DNA of 64,000 nt from Companilactobacillus zhongbaensis. Lineage in GTDB: Bacteria; Bacillota; Bacilli; Lactobacillales; Lactobacillaceae. The position numbers and the translations under genes are program-made. Where the stretch lies: positions 19,745 through 83,744 of the forward strand of contig NZ_RHOM01000009.1 in assembly GCF_003946515.1 (NCBI RefSeq), given 5' to 3'. Shown piece by piece: positions 1 through 8,670 of this stretch; the first letter of the stretch is position 1, and the number at the start of each line of letters is the position of its first letter. Under the pieces are notes generated by a model that was not told the origin of the DNA, searched no databases, and was given only the letters and a program-made list of their open reading frames with translations.

Positions 1-473
1 CCTGTCCCACCAAAGGTCTTTCTGATCAATGGTACGATCACTGAAAGTCCGATAAATCCATAAACTACTGAAGGAATACCAACTAGTAGTTCAATTACTG
101 GTTGTAAAAATTTAGTACCTTTCTTGCCAGCAATTTCCGACATAAAGATAGCCATACCTAAAGCAAATGGCGTTGCGACGATAGCGGCCAGGATCGTAAC
201 ACTAAATGATGTAACGATCATTGGCAAGGCTCCGACTTCAGGATTTCCATTAGCGTCAAGTGCTCCTGGATTCCAATTTACTCCCGTTAAGAATCCCCAT
301 AAGTTAACATGATCTTTCGTAAAAGTTGCTATACCACGAGAAGTGATAAAGTACAAAATACATGCGACTAAAGCAATGATAAATCCAATACATAAATAAC
401 ATATAGCTTTACCAAAGTGATCTTCACGAGTTGCTTTTGACTTTTGTAGCAACTTATTTTGAATCTCTTTCAT
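1..473 (-). CDS. pstC: Phosphate ABC transporter permease PstC (3' end cut by window edge)
   Basis: Inner-membrane permease of the high-affinity phosphate transporter PstSCAB. The visible 157 N-terminal residues start MKEIQNKLLQKSK, carry a first membrane segment at about residues 23-43 and a second at about 87-108, and include the PstC-typical stretch MAIFMSEIAGKKG followed by LLVGIPSVVYGFIGL. The start is fixed by GGAGG six bases upstream of the ATG. It lies directly downstream of pstS, separated by a stem-loop with a T-run, so it is expected to be co-transcribed at a lower level. The C-terminal half lies outside the window. Identification is firm from these motifs and the pstS neighbour. 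Confidence 0.93.
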   Translation of the reverse strand, partial: MKEIQNKLLQKSKATREDHFGKAICYLCIGFIIALVACILYFITSRGIATFTKDHVNLWGFLTGVNWNPGALDANGNPEVGALPMIVTSFSVTILAAIVATPFALGMAIFMSEIAGKKGTKFLQPVIELLVGIPSVVYGFIGLSVIVPLIRKTFGGT

Positions 474-492
474 TTGAATCCTCCAAATTAAA

Positions 493-552
493 TAAAAAAA
501 ACTCCGACCAATTAGTTTGACAAAATCTCCCCCCTAATTTGGTCAAAGTTTT
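493..552 (-). terminator. Intercistronic stem-loop with T-run between pstS and pstC
   Basis: Read on the minus strand, an arm around ACCAAATTAG pairs with CTAATTGGT and is followed by eight T residues, ending just before the pstC ribosome-binding site. This fits partial termination after pstS, which would give more binding protein than permease. The loop is long, so efficiency is uncertain. Confidence 0.6.
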
Positions 553-568
553 CAACTATAGACAACGA

Positions 569-1468
569 CTACTTTTCAGTAACGTTACCTTTAGCGTCTT
601 TTTGAACTTTCATATCGTGAATACTGATGTAACCCATTTTCTTAACTAAACCATCTTGAACGTCTTTAGAATTCATGTACTTCAAGAAATCAGCAGCAGC
701 TGTCTTAGCTTTGCCCTTTGTGTACATGTGTTCATATGACCAAATCTTCCACTTGTTTGAAGCAACATTTTCGTCAGTAGGTTTTACCTTATCGATAGAT
801 AGTGGTTTTACAGAATCATTTAAATATGAGAATGCTAAGTAACTAATAGCACCTGGAGTTGATGAAACGATCTTTTGAACAGTACCATTTGAGTCTTGTT
901 CTTGAGACTTAACGGCCTTGTCGCCCTTAAGAACGGCGTCTTCAAATGTTGCACGTGTACCTGAACCTTCGGCACGGTTAACAACAGTGATCTTTTCGTC
1001 TTTACCACCAACTTCTTTCCAGTTAGTGATCTTACCTGTGAAGATGCCTTTAAGTTGTTCCATTGTTACGTTTTCAACACCAGCGTCTTTGTTAACAACT
1101 GGAGCCATACCAACAACAGCAACTTGATGGTCTTCTAGTTTACTTGCATCGATACCTGATTTTGATTCAGCGAATACATCAGAGTTACCAATAGCAACAG
1201 CGCCGTCTTGAACTTGGCTAAGACCTGTACCAGATCCACCACCTTGAACAGTAACACTGATCTTCTTGTTTTCATTTTGGAATTGGCCAGCAGCCTTTTC
1301 AACTAATGGTTGAAGAGCTGTTGAACCAACGGCTGTGATCTTACCAGCATGGTCACTTGCGTTTGATTCTCCATTCGTAGATGAGGCATTGTTTGAACCA
1401 CAACCAGTTAAAACAGCACCCACTGCACCCAACATAACTAGAGTTGAGAAGAAGTTTCTCTTTTTCAT
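569..1468 (-). CDS. pstS: Phosphate-binding lipoprotein PstS
   Basis: Extracytoplasmic phosphate receptor that delivers phosphate to PstCAB. The 299-residue product starts MKKRNFFSTL with a lipoprotein signal ending in LTGC (lipidated Cys 23). Phosphate-contacting motifs are visible: VGSTALQP near residue 47, GGGSGTG at 76-82 and RAEGSGTR at 165-172. An in-frame start eleven codons upstream exists, but AAGGGG sits at the right distance from this ATG and the signal peptide begins here. A Pho-box array lies upstream. It is the first gene of the pst operon, followed by pstC. Confidence 0.96.
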   Translation of the reverse strand: MKKRNFFSTLVMLGAVGAVLTGCGSNNASSTNGESNASDHAGKITAVGSTALQPLVEKAAGQFQNENKKISVTVQGGGSGTGLSQVQDGAVAIGNSDVFAESKSGIDASKLEDHQVAVVGMAPVVNKDAGVENVTMEQLKGIFTGKITNWKEVGGKDEKITVVNRAEGSGTRATFEDAVLKGDKAVKSQEQDSNGTVQKIVSSTPGAISYLAFSYLNDSVKPLSIDKVKPTDENVASNKWKIWSYEHMYTKGKAKTAAADFLKYMNSKDVQDGLVKKMGYISIHDMKVQKDAKGNVTEK

Positions 1469-1539
1469 AAAATAGGACCCCTTAATAAATTTAATTAGCA
1501 TAGCTAATCTTTAAGTCTGCCTATACTGTACTTGATAAA

Positions 1540-1590
1540 AGTAAATTTTTTGTATATTGAATGTAAATTAGTTGTAAATTTTATGTTACA
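1540..1590 (-). promoter_or_regulatory. Pho box array: five direct repeats at 11-bp spacing upstream of pstS
   Basis: On the minus strand the repeats read roughly TTTACA-like every 11 bp: plus-strand heptamers AGTAAAT (1540), TGTATAT (1551), TGTAAAT (1562), TGTAAAT (1573) and TGTTACA (1584). This matches the PhoP-type direct-repeat architecture known from Bacillus. The array sits just upstream of a weak -10 (TATAG-like, around 1521-1531) facing pstS, as expected for an activator site replacing a -35 box. Confidence 0.8.
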
Positions 1591-1741
1591 GTTTCGCGCA
1601 TTTTTATAAATTCTGATATTCAAATATTTGTATTTTCATATATCAAATAACAATGTAAAACCGTGTGTTTACAGGGGACATCGTCATAATTTGCTTGGTA
1701 TACTTTCTGTAGATATTGAAAACATTTTTTAAAATCTATGT

Positions 1742-1762
1742 GGAGGTCAAATGAATAAATGA
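1742..1762 (+). promoter_or_regulatory. Strong SD followed by three-codon minigene overlapping the regulator start
   Basis: GGAGG at 1742-1746 is followed after four bases by ATG AAT AAA TGA (1751-1762). The TGA overlaps the ATG of the response regulator at 1759. The regulator ATG itself is 12 bases from the SD, which is long, and an in-frame stop lies just upstream, so no earlier start is possible. Translation probably depends on termination and reinitiation at the overlapping codons. Confidence 0.5.
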
Positions 1763-2511
1763 AACCCTTAGTTTTATTAAGCAACAACCTATCATTATTC
1801 ATTGAGATCAATCGCCATTGTAATGATCAAGGCTGGTTCATCAGCAATATGACGGATCCGAACAAAACATTAGATTTAGTCCAGGACGAAGCGGTCTCTG
1901 GCCTGATTTGGGATTTATCAGCCGCACCATTGAAACAATATGTAAGCGAAATGAAACTGATCCGCAAACACATCGACGGACCGATCGTAGTCTTTTCACA
2001 ACAGGAGAACCAAGACGAACGGATCAACTGTTACAACTTAAACATCGACGCTTACATGATCCAACCGGTAGATTACAACGAATTAGTCGCTCGATTGAAG
2101 CAATTGATTTGGGTTTACAATCGTTCAAATAAAATTGCCGAGGAGATCAGCAACACCCAATCGCCTCGCAATCGTAAAGAGCATTCTTCAGTTAAATGTG
2201 ACAATTTGGAGATCGACTTTAAACAGTACCGTGTCACTAATGATGGCATTGATCTAGGATTGACCCCCAAAGAATTCAGCTTATTGTGGTACTTGATGAA
2301 GCACCGTGGCCAAGTCTTGAGTCGTGAGCAATTGCTCGAAGGCGTCTGGGGATACGATACTATCGGATCATCTCGGATCATAGATATTCACATTAGCCAT
2401 TTGCGTGACAAGCTAGAAACTAATCCGCAAGACCCTACTTGGATCAAGACTGTCCGTGGGTTTGGATATATTTTGGATAATTCTTATCCTTTAGTTGCGG
2501 AAAGTGTTTAA
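1759..2511 (+). CDS. OmpR/PhoB-family response regulator with degenerate receiver, divergent from pst
   Basis: DNA-binding regulator of 250 residues. The C-terminal half (about 145-240) is a typical winged helix (LTPKEFSLLWYLM, SREQLLEGVWG, VRGFGY). The N-terminal receiver keeps an aspartate at position 52 (LIWDLS) but lacks the usual acidic pair near residues 8-10 (SNN instead), and the conserved lysine is glutamine 102 (IQP instead of KP). No histidine kinase is encoded nearby. Its divergence from pstS and the Pho boxes between them suggest it controls phosphate uptake. By family knowledge such atypical receivers often work without normal phosphorylation; that role here is inference. Confidence 0.85.
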   Translation: MKPLVLLSNNLSLFIEINRHCNDQGWFISNMTDPNKTLDLVQDEAVSGLIWDLSAAPLKQYVSEMKLIRKHIDGPIVVFSQQENQDERINCYNLNIDAYMIQPVDYNELVARLKQLIWVYNRSNKIAEEISNTQSPRNRKEHSSVKCDNLEIDFKQYRVTNDGIDLGLTPKEFSLLWYLMKHRGQVLSREQLLEGVWGYDTIGSSRIIDIHISHLRDKLETNPQDPTWIKTVRGFGYILDNSYPLVAESV

Positions 2512-2532
2512 TTACTCTGAAAAATAATTTCA

Positions 2533-2572
2533 AAAAAAGGACCCAAAGCATCACATGCTCCGGGTCCTTTTT
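2533..2572. terminator. Rho-independent terminator, likely bidirectional
   Basis: AAAAGGACCC and GGGTCCTTTTT form a strong stem with an inner GCAT/ATGC pairing, flanked by A-run and T-run. It lies between the convergent regulator gene and the HicB-like gene. Confidence 0.88.
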
Positions 2573-2585
2573 CAATTGCTATTTT

Positions 2586-2891
2586 TTATTGAAGTTGACC
2601 GAATTTTGAAATTTCTTGTGCTTTATTTTCTCGTTCTCTAGTTACCGTGATCAAAGAAACGATGCTATCTGGATAATGGTCTTGGATATCTACCATCGTT
2701 GATGATCTAGGTAAAACTTCTTCATCATCTAACAATAGCTTTAAGAGGATCTCGGCATTTTCTCTAGCATCTTTGATTGATTCACCGTATGTGTTGGCTA
2801 ACGATAAGTCTGGGAAGACTACATTATAAACGGTTTTTTCTTCGTATTCATTTTTATTTAAAATTGCTGGGTACGTTATTTTTTCCATCAT
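2586..2891 (-). CDS. HicB-like antitoxin family protein, without a HicA partner
   Basis: Small 101-residue protein of the HicB/UPF0150 type: YPAILNK, YNVVFPDLS and the helix GESIKDARENAEILLKLLLDD match the HicB partially degraded RNase-H-like fold. HicB proteins normally neutralise the mRNA interferase HicA and repress their own operon through a C-terminal DNA-binding part. No HicA-sized gene is next to it, so it is an orphan. The chosen ATG lies eight bases after GGAG; a GTG three codons upstream is less likely. Function as an antitoxin here is therefore doubtful. Confidence 0.75.
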   Translation of the reverse strand: MMEKITYPAILNKNEYEEKTVYNVVFPDLSLANTYGESIKDARENAEILLKLLLDDEEVLPRSSTMVDIQDHYPDSIVSLITVTRERENKAQEISKFGQLQ

Positions 2892-3008
2892 AGTTATCAC
2901 TCCACATAAATAATCAAGATATTTTGAATTACATTATTTATACAACATATTCATGAAGAGTGAATATTAGATTAAACAAATTATTTTTGTATAAAACGAA
3001 AATTGTTT

Positions 3009-4598
3009 TTAACTTCGTTTTTTACGCTTTGGTTTGAAAACTGCCTTATAATCAAGCACTTCATCATACGAAAGTTCGCCAGTCGCTCTTAATACGCTGA
3101 AAATACCGCGGAAAATTTTGACGATGTAATTGTAGTCATCACGACTTTCGTTGATGCGGGCGTATGACCTCAAATCACGCACGCTCCACCGGCGAACGAA
3201 CAACAGACTGTCGTTGTAAAATTCATCAAAAAAGAATGAAACATCGCTGACTAATTCAGGAAAGTCGACATCTGCAGGAACTCTGATCTTGTCCCGCAAT
3301 AACCACCACGTTACGCCGATTTCCACACCTTGCATGTGCACCTCTTCAGCCTTTGTTACTGACCAACGAAATCTGCCGTGGGTGCTGCGATGTGGGTAGT
3401 CTAAATACTTTTGTTCGCGGTCGGGATCGACTAATTCAGCGACTGTTCGTAAAGTTTCCCGATTAAATAAAATATCTTGATGCTTATCTATTGGCATCTC
3501 CAACTGATCAAAGTTGATCACACCGATGTAGTCGCTGGGTGCTTTGGTACTTTTCGGATTCAGTTTTTCCTCATCACTGAAACCTTTCATGACAAAATCT
3601 TCGTCCAGCGATTTTTGTTCCATATAATTCATGTCGTCTGCATCAGTAATGTCGAGGCTATGATTCTCTTGCAAACTATAGACATAATCGTCAAAGCTTT
3701 CGCCATCTTCTGGTTCGAGTCCATCATATGTATAAAATAAAATTCGCTTTTCAAAGGGATAATTTTTCGGCTCTTCTGACAAATCATTCATTTCGGCATT
3801 ACTATCAGCAAAAGCTTTTTGATATAATTTGACCGTCTTTTTTGGTAACCAGCCCTGTTGAGCCACGAATTCAAAAAAACTTGATAAGACTGGGACGACT
3901 AGTTCGTAATCTTGGCGCATGAGTTTTGTTTCTCGGATGAATGTTGTCGTTAGGATTTTTTTGATGACCTAAGGTTTCCAGTTATCAGGCGTTTGCCGGA
4001 AGCGGTCGTAGGCTGCGGTTGATAAAGCTTGGACGCAAATTTTTAAAAAGTCGCGATCGACATCTTTGGGGCGTTTCGACCAAACATCTTCGTCTTGTTG
4101 AAAAGCTATCATCCACTTAGTTGTATCTAAAATGACATGGACTGATTCCGTTCGCTGCCAGCTTGGTAAATAATTATTTTCAAATACATCTTTAGCTTTA
4201 AATTTAGTTTTTTCAAAATCGAGGAACTGGCACTGTTTATGTAGCTTCTTGACATATGTTTGAAATTTCTTGGAATCGAGCTTCATTTGCTGATTTTTTG
4301 CTAAGAATTTCATGAAATAAATGGCAATATCAGCTACTAGCTGATCAGAAAAATTGATCCCTATACTTTCAGGTACATGCGGATTGTGCCATTCCAAATA
4401 CAAGTCCGTTTGTAATACGGTCAAATATAAATAATCCAGCTGAGTTTCATCTCATTGCTGCAGATCATCAGGCAACACTTCGAAAGTGAAGTCGACAATT
4501 TGTTTGATCATTTTTTCTGGATACTTTTTTAAATGTGCGTAACTGGGATCGTCTTTGAACTGGGAAAAAATTTTTGCTTCATCAACTGTTTTTGCCAT
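3009..4598 (-). pseudogene. Broken hypothetical gene with two in-frame stop codons
   Basis: One reading frame of 530 codons starts at 4598 with a good SD (AGAGG five to six bases before the ATG, product MAKTVDEAKIF) and is interrupted only by TGA at 4452-4454 and TAG at 3969-3971. All three pieces lie in the same frame with no shift, and the downstream pieces have no convincing ribosome-binding sites. The TGA sits between LQQ and DETQLDYLYL, where a single TGG to TGA change would explain it; the TAG could derive from CAG. The pieces are 48, about 160 and about 319 codons. The protein is soluble and acidic, with WSVRDLRSYARINESRDDYNY in the last part (split here as WSVRDLRSY and ARINESRDDY). 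I do not recognise the family. Recent nonsense decay is the simplest reading. Confidence 0.7.
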
Positions 4599-4670
4599 GA
4601 TTTACCTCTTTTCTCGTTAATTACATCTTAACGGATTCTGCACATTACTGGAACTTAATTTAGGCATAAT

Positions 4671-4703
4671 AAAAAGCAAACCTACGGACGGTTTGCTTTT
4701 TTA
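4671..4703. terminator. Rho-independent terminator
   Basis: AAAAAGCAAACC and GGTTTGCTTTTTT form a 12-bp stem with a six-base loop, just after the stop of the NEAT surface protein gene. The T-run on the plus strand and the A-run on the other side allow termination in both directions. Confidence 0.88.
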
Positions 4704-4709
4704 AAAATC

Positions 4710-7202
4710 TTATTTGTCGAATTCAGCTTTGTAAAAGTTTCTGAATAATACGGCACTGATTGCGGCAACTGAAACACCGATGGCTGTTAAGACAGCTGTT
4801 CTCGTTGTGTCACCTGTTTGTGGCAATGTGCTATTTGTCATACTTGGATTTGCGGAAGTTACTGATGATGGCCAACCTGAAGTTGATCCATATACACCTG
4901 TTCCGTTGGTACCACTAGTACCTGTTGTTGTGGCTCCGGCAACACCGGATGATGTCGCATTAAACTTGAAGTTTACACTTTCAGTCGAGTTGAAGCCTAA
5001 TTGAGAAACGTCGATCGTCATAGTACATGGGATCAATTGGTCCAAAGCACTCTTACTTTGAACGTTAAAACTGAAGTCCATGAAGTTCTTGTTGTCTTTC
5101 GAATAAGTCTTCGTATCGGCAGCGTTGATCGAACCACCATTGATCGAATCGATCGTTACAGGCTTTTCACCAAATGTTGTTGGGTAAGTCAAAGTCATCA
5201 TAACTTTGTAAGTACCATCATCGTTTTTAGTAACTTTAGCTTTACCTGTGAAAAATTGAGTTGAAACTGATTCTCCTTGCGAAGGATCTTCCTTTAATAC
5301 TTGATAAGGAATTTCGTCTTGATCATTAGTGCTTGTTGAGTCGGTATTAACTTGATCGCCAACAGCAACGCTGGAACCTTCTTCAGAACTTGATGAAGAG
5401 TTTGTATCTGAATCTTCACCGATTTGATCAGGAATCAATTCGTCGTCTTCTTTATCAGTATCTTTGCCATCAGTTGATGGTTTAGTATCTGAATCTTTGT
5501 CATCACCTGATTCAACTGTCTTCAATGATTTAATATTAAACTTAAAGTCGGCAGTTTGGTTCATCAAACCTAATCCCATAACTTGGATCTTCATCGTACT
5601 TTCAAGAGGGTTCTTCAAGTCGGTAACGTCATCAATGTTGAAGCTAATATCTTGATAATTTCTTGAATCTTTCTTGTACTCATCAGAATCAGTAACTTTT
5701 TTACCATTCATAGTCAAAATATCTACTGAAGCAATTGTAGGAATTTCAACTTGGATCGTTACTTTGTAAGTACCATCACTGTTTGGAGTGATCTTAGCAG
5801 TCTTTGTAAAGTATTGACTTGAAATAGACTTGTTATTAGTACCTGTCTTGTAAACATCAAATGTTATTGTTTGAAGTTTTGCTTTTTTGTCTGAAGCCTT
5901 GTTAGATTGAGTTTCTTTTTCTGAAGTCTTTGCAGGTTCTTTTGCATCTTTGTCGTCACCAGTAGCATCGTTGACTTCGGTTGAATTGTTATTATCTGTT
6001 GAACCACCATTATTCTCCGTTGTACTTGGTTCTTCTGTACTAGGATTTGTAGTACTTGGTTCTTCAGTATTTGCTTCTGATAATGTGCTTAAATCAAATT
6101 TGAAGTCAGCTTTTGGACTCATATCCATACTCAAAGAAGGAATTTGAATTCTCATACTACTTGTTAATAAGTTTCCTAATTCCGATGGGTCGTTAACATT
6201 GAAACTAATATCTTTGTATGTACCAGAATCAGTAGTATATTTCTCTGATTCATTGACATTTTTGTCACCCATGGTAAAGATATCTACTTGAGCAATTGAA
6301 GGTATAGTTACTTGAATCGTCACCTTATATGTACCATCATCATTAGGAGTGACTTTTGCAGTTTGATTAAAGTATTGAGTTGATACTGAAGGTTCTGTCG
6401 TACCTTCTTTCAATACTGAAAAATCAATAGTCTGTGCATTCTTCAAATCATCGTAATGTGTCGTAGCAATCTTTATTGGATCTCCAACAGTAACCTTAGT
6501 ACCCTCTTCAGAGTTGTCACTGTTTTCACCGATTTGTTGGGGGATCAATTCATTACCGGTCTCACCAATTTGCGTTGGAACTAATTCATCATCGTAGTCG
6601 TCAGTATCGACTGTTTGATCATCTTTATTTGTATCCGTTTCAGGTTCTGTTTCCTTGTCAGTTTCAGTAGGAGTCTTGTCTTCTGTACTGTTATCTGACT
6701 TAACGTCTTTTAAAGTATTCATATCAAACTTGAAATCAGCCGTTTGATTCATCAAGCCTAATCCCATGACTTGAATTTTCATACTACTGCTCAACGGATT
6801 TTTTAAATCCGAAACATTGTTAATATTAAAACTGATGTCTTGGTAAGTACCGGAGCCAGTTTTATATTTGTCTGAATCAGTAACTTTTTGACCACCCATG
6901 GTCAAAATATCAACTGAAGCAACCGTTGGAATACTTACTTGAATGGTAACTTTGTAAGTCCCATCACTATTAGGTGCTATCTTAGCAGTTTTTGTAAAGT
7001 ACTGGCTTGAGATCGATGCATTATTAGTGCCTGTTTTCAGAACATCAAAATCAATCGTTTGTTCCTTATCTGTGGTGGCAGCCTTGGCTGTTTGAGTAGT
7101 TGTAACTGGCGATAGCGATCCATCGTTAGTTACTGTTGCTGGTACAATTGCTCCCCCGAGCAACATACCCACGGCTAACAATCTAACAATGCTTTTCTTC
7201 AT
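4710..7202 (-). CDS. LPXTG-anchored surface protein with four NEAT-like domains
   Basis: Cell-wall protein of 830 residues. It has a signal peptide (about 1-41, ending AKA), four NEAT-like beta domains at about 47-164, 256-374, 443-561 and 629-750, low-complexity acidic or Thr/Ser linkers, and a sortase signal LPQTG at 793-797 followed by a hydrophobic stretch and charged tail. Domains 1 and 3 are near-duplicates, and the linkers repeat a DDELIP-QIGE motif and a VAVGD/VTVGD motif, so the gene arose by duplicating a two-domain unit. NEAT domains usually bind haem through a YxxxY motif in the last strand; none of the four shows it (LMNQTADFKF, DMSPKADFKF, FNSTESVNFKF instead). Haem binding is therefore uncertain; ligand binding or adhesion is possible. 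Confidence 0.82.
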   Translation of the reverse strand: MKKSIVRLLAVGMLLGGAIVPATVTNDGSLSPVTTTQTAKAATTDKEQTIDFDVLKTGTNNASISSQYFTKTAKIAPNSDGTYKVTIQVSIPTVASVDILTMGGQKVTDSDKYKTGSGTYQDISFNINNVSDLKNPLSSSMKIQVMGLGLMNQTADFKFDMNTLKDVKSDNSTEDKTPTETDKETEPETDTNKDDQTVDTDDYDDELVPTQIGETGNELIPQQIGENSDNSEEGTKVTVGDPIKIATTHYDDLKNAQTIDFSVLKEGTTEPSVSTQYFNQTAKVTPNDDGTYKVTIQVTIPSIAQVDIFTMGDKNVNESEKYTTDSGTYKDISFNVNDPSELGNLLTSSMRIQIPSLSMDMSPKADFKFDLSTLSEANTEEPSTTNPSTEEPSTTENNGGSTDNNNSTEVNDATGDDKDAKEPAKTSEKETQSNKASDKKAKLQTITFDVYKTGTNNKSISSQYFTKTAKITPNSDGTYKVTIQVEIPTIASVDILTMNGKKVTDSDEYKKDSRNYQDISFNIDDVTDLKNPLESTMKIQVMGLGLMNQTADFKFNIKSLKTVESGDDKDSDTKPSTDGKDTDKEDDELIPDQIGEDSDTNSSSSSEEGSSVAVGDQVNTDSTSTNDQDEIPYQVLKEDPSQGESVSTQFFTGKAKVTKNDDGTYKVMMTLTYPTTFGEKPVTIDSINGGSINAADTKTYSKDNKNFMDFSFNVQSKSALDQLIPCTMTIDVSQLGFNSTESVNFKFNATSSGVAGATTTGTSGTNGTGVYGSTSGWPSSVTSANPSMTNSTLPQTGDTTRTAVLTAIGVSVAAISAVLFRNFYKAEFDK

Positions 7203-7225
7203 TGTAATGCCCCCCTATAAAATGT

Positions 7226-7290
7226 ATACGTTTATAATATCATATATTCATGGCTTATACTTATCATTTTATTACTTGTGATAAACGTAT
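7226..7290. promoter_or_regulatory. Widely spaced 10-bp inverted repeat in the divergent promoter region
   Basis: ATACGTTTAT (7226-7235) and its exact complement ATAAACGTAT (7281-7290) lie 55 bp apart between the NEAT surface gene and the peptidase gene. The spacing, about five helical turns, would suit two dimers or DNA looping. No regulator is assigned. Confidence 0.4.
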
Positions 7291-7318
7291 TATTTGACCG
7301 ATATCAAGCATTTAATTT

Positions 7319-7346
7319 TTGACACCAACTGACTAAGTTATATACT
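7319..7346 (+). promoter_or_regulatory. Sigma-A promoter for the proline iminopeptidase gene
   Basis: TTGACA (7319-7324) and TATACT (7341-7346) are separated by 16 bp, with the ATG at 7379 preceded by TTGGAGG. Confidence 0.7.
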
Positions 7347-7378
7347 GTAACTATTACTTTTTTGGAGGCAAATTTTTT

Positions 7379-8284
7379 ATGAAACAAGGTACTCATATCC
7401 TAACTTTAGACAACGGCTATCACCTTTGGACCCACACAGCAGGACAAGGCGATATCAAATTACTCTGCCTACACGGTGGCCCCGGTGGTAACCACGAATA
7501 CTGGGAAAACTTCGGTGACAAACTAGCCGACCTAGGCGTTGAAGTCACAATGTACGACCAACTAGGATCATGGTACTCAGACACCCCAGACTACAGCGAC
7601 CCTGAAATTGCTAAGAAATACTTAACATATGACTACTTCCTAGAAGAAGTAGAAGAAGTCCGCCAAAAACTAGGCTTAGACAACTTCTACCTAATCGGTC
7701 AATCATGGGGTGGCGCACTAGTCCAAATGTACGCCGCAAAATACGGCAAACACTTAAAAGGTGCCATCATCTCAAGTATGGTCGACGAAATCGATGACTA
7801 CGTAAAAAGCATCAACCAATGCAGAATGGACGCATTAGGCCCAGACAAAGTTAAATACATGGAACAAAAAGAAGCCGAAAACGACCTAGAAGACGCCACA
7901 TACCAAAGCTACGTTGACATCTTAAATGCCGAATACATCGACAGAAGACAACCAACAGCCATCAGACATCTAGTAAACACATCAAACACAGACGTCTACG
8001 GAGCCTTCCAAGGAAACAACGAATTCGTCATCACAGGAAAACTAAAAGACTGGCACTTCAGAAAACACCTAAAAGAAATCACAGTCCCAACATTACTAAC
8101 ATTTGGTGAACACGAAAGCATGCCAATCGCCACAGCCAAAATCATGCAAAAAGAAATCCCCCATGCACGTTTAGAAACAACACCAAATGGAGGACACCAC
8201 CACATGATCGACAACCCAGACGTCTACTTCGCACATCTGGAGAAATTCATCAAAGACGTCGAAAGCAACAACTTCAACGACTAA
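7379..8284 (+). CDS. pepI: Proline iminopeptidase (alpha/beta hydrolase)
   Basis: Cytoplasmic serine peptidase that removes N-terminal proline from peptides, working with imported peptides such as those from the Opp system. The 301 residues match the family length. HGGPGG (32-37) forms the oxyanion region, GQSWGG (107-112) holds nucleophile Ser 109, GEHE (243-246) is in the acid position and GGHHHM near 273 supplies the histidine. It has its own TTGACA/TATACT promoter and a terminator directly after the stop, so it is monocistronic. The gene is rich in C-ending and CTA codons compared with neighbours. The exact substrate is inferred from family. Confidence 0.88.
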   Translation: MKQGTHILTLDNGYHLWTHTAGQGDIKLLCLHGGPGGNHEYWENFGDKLADLGVEVTMYDQLGSWYSDTPDYSDPEIAKKYLTYDYFLEEVEEVRQKLGLDNFYLIGQSWGGALVQMYAAKYGKHLKGAIISSMVDEIDDYVKSINQCRMDALGPDKVKYMEQKEAENDLEDATYQSYVDILNAEYIDRRQPTAIRHLVNTSNTDVYGAFQGNNEFVITGKLKDWHFRKHLKEITVPTLLTFGEHESMPIATAKIMQKEIPHARLETTPNGGHHHMIDNPDVYFAHLEKFIKDVESNNFND

Positions 8285-8314
8285 AAAAGAAAAACAAACA
8301 TAACGAGACAAAAG

Positions 8315-8363
8315 AAAAAACCGGAAAATACAAGGATGAAAAATACAAGTATTCCGGTTTTTT
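8315..8363 (+). terminator. Rho-independent terminator after pepI
   Basis: AAAAAACCGGAAAATAC pairs with GTATTCCGGTTTTTTG (two mismatch-free blocks), ending in a T-run 30 bases after the stop. Confidence 0.85.
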
Positions 8364-8670
8364 GTTTTCCTAAACCAGGCGAGAGTGCGCGAAGCAGCAC
8401 GCGAGCCAAGAAATATATTAATTAATATAGAAGAAACTCATAAAATATTGCAAAACCCAAAAACAAATAACGCATTAAGGTTTTAAGATTCAAATTTTAA
8501 TGTTTTGACATAGAGGTTTTGAACGAAGGTTTTGATTGAAGGTTTTAATCTTACCAACAAAGGTAGAAATTGAGATAGACCACAAAACCTAGGACGCGCA
8601 AAAAGTGCCAACTTGCTCAAAAAAACTCGGTCCCACCCCAAAAAAAAGGGGGGGATTGTTGCACTATCTA
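8364..8670. other. Intergenic stretch with a small hairpin and GGTTTT short repeats
   Basis: No gene is visible. A GGCGAG...GAGCC hairpin with GTGC/GCAC inner pairing (8376-8408) resembles hairpins in the flanks of the E elements near 17890 and 20250. Four copies of a GGTTTT motif in degenerate 12-14-bp units follow at about 8475-8550. The stretch ends with CTCGGTCCCACCCC, a degraded version of the flank motif of E elements. Confidence 0.45.

Noticed and set aside
2586..2891. Complete HicAB toxin-antitoxin system
   Set aside because: No HicA-sized ORF with the family motif is found on either side.
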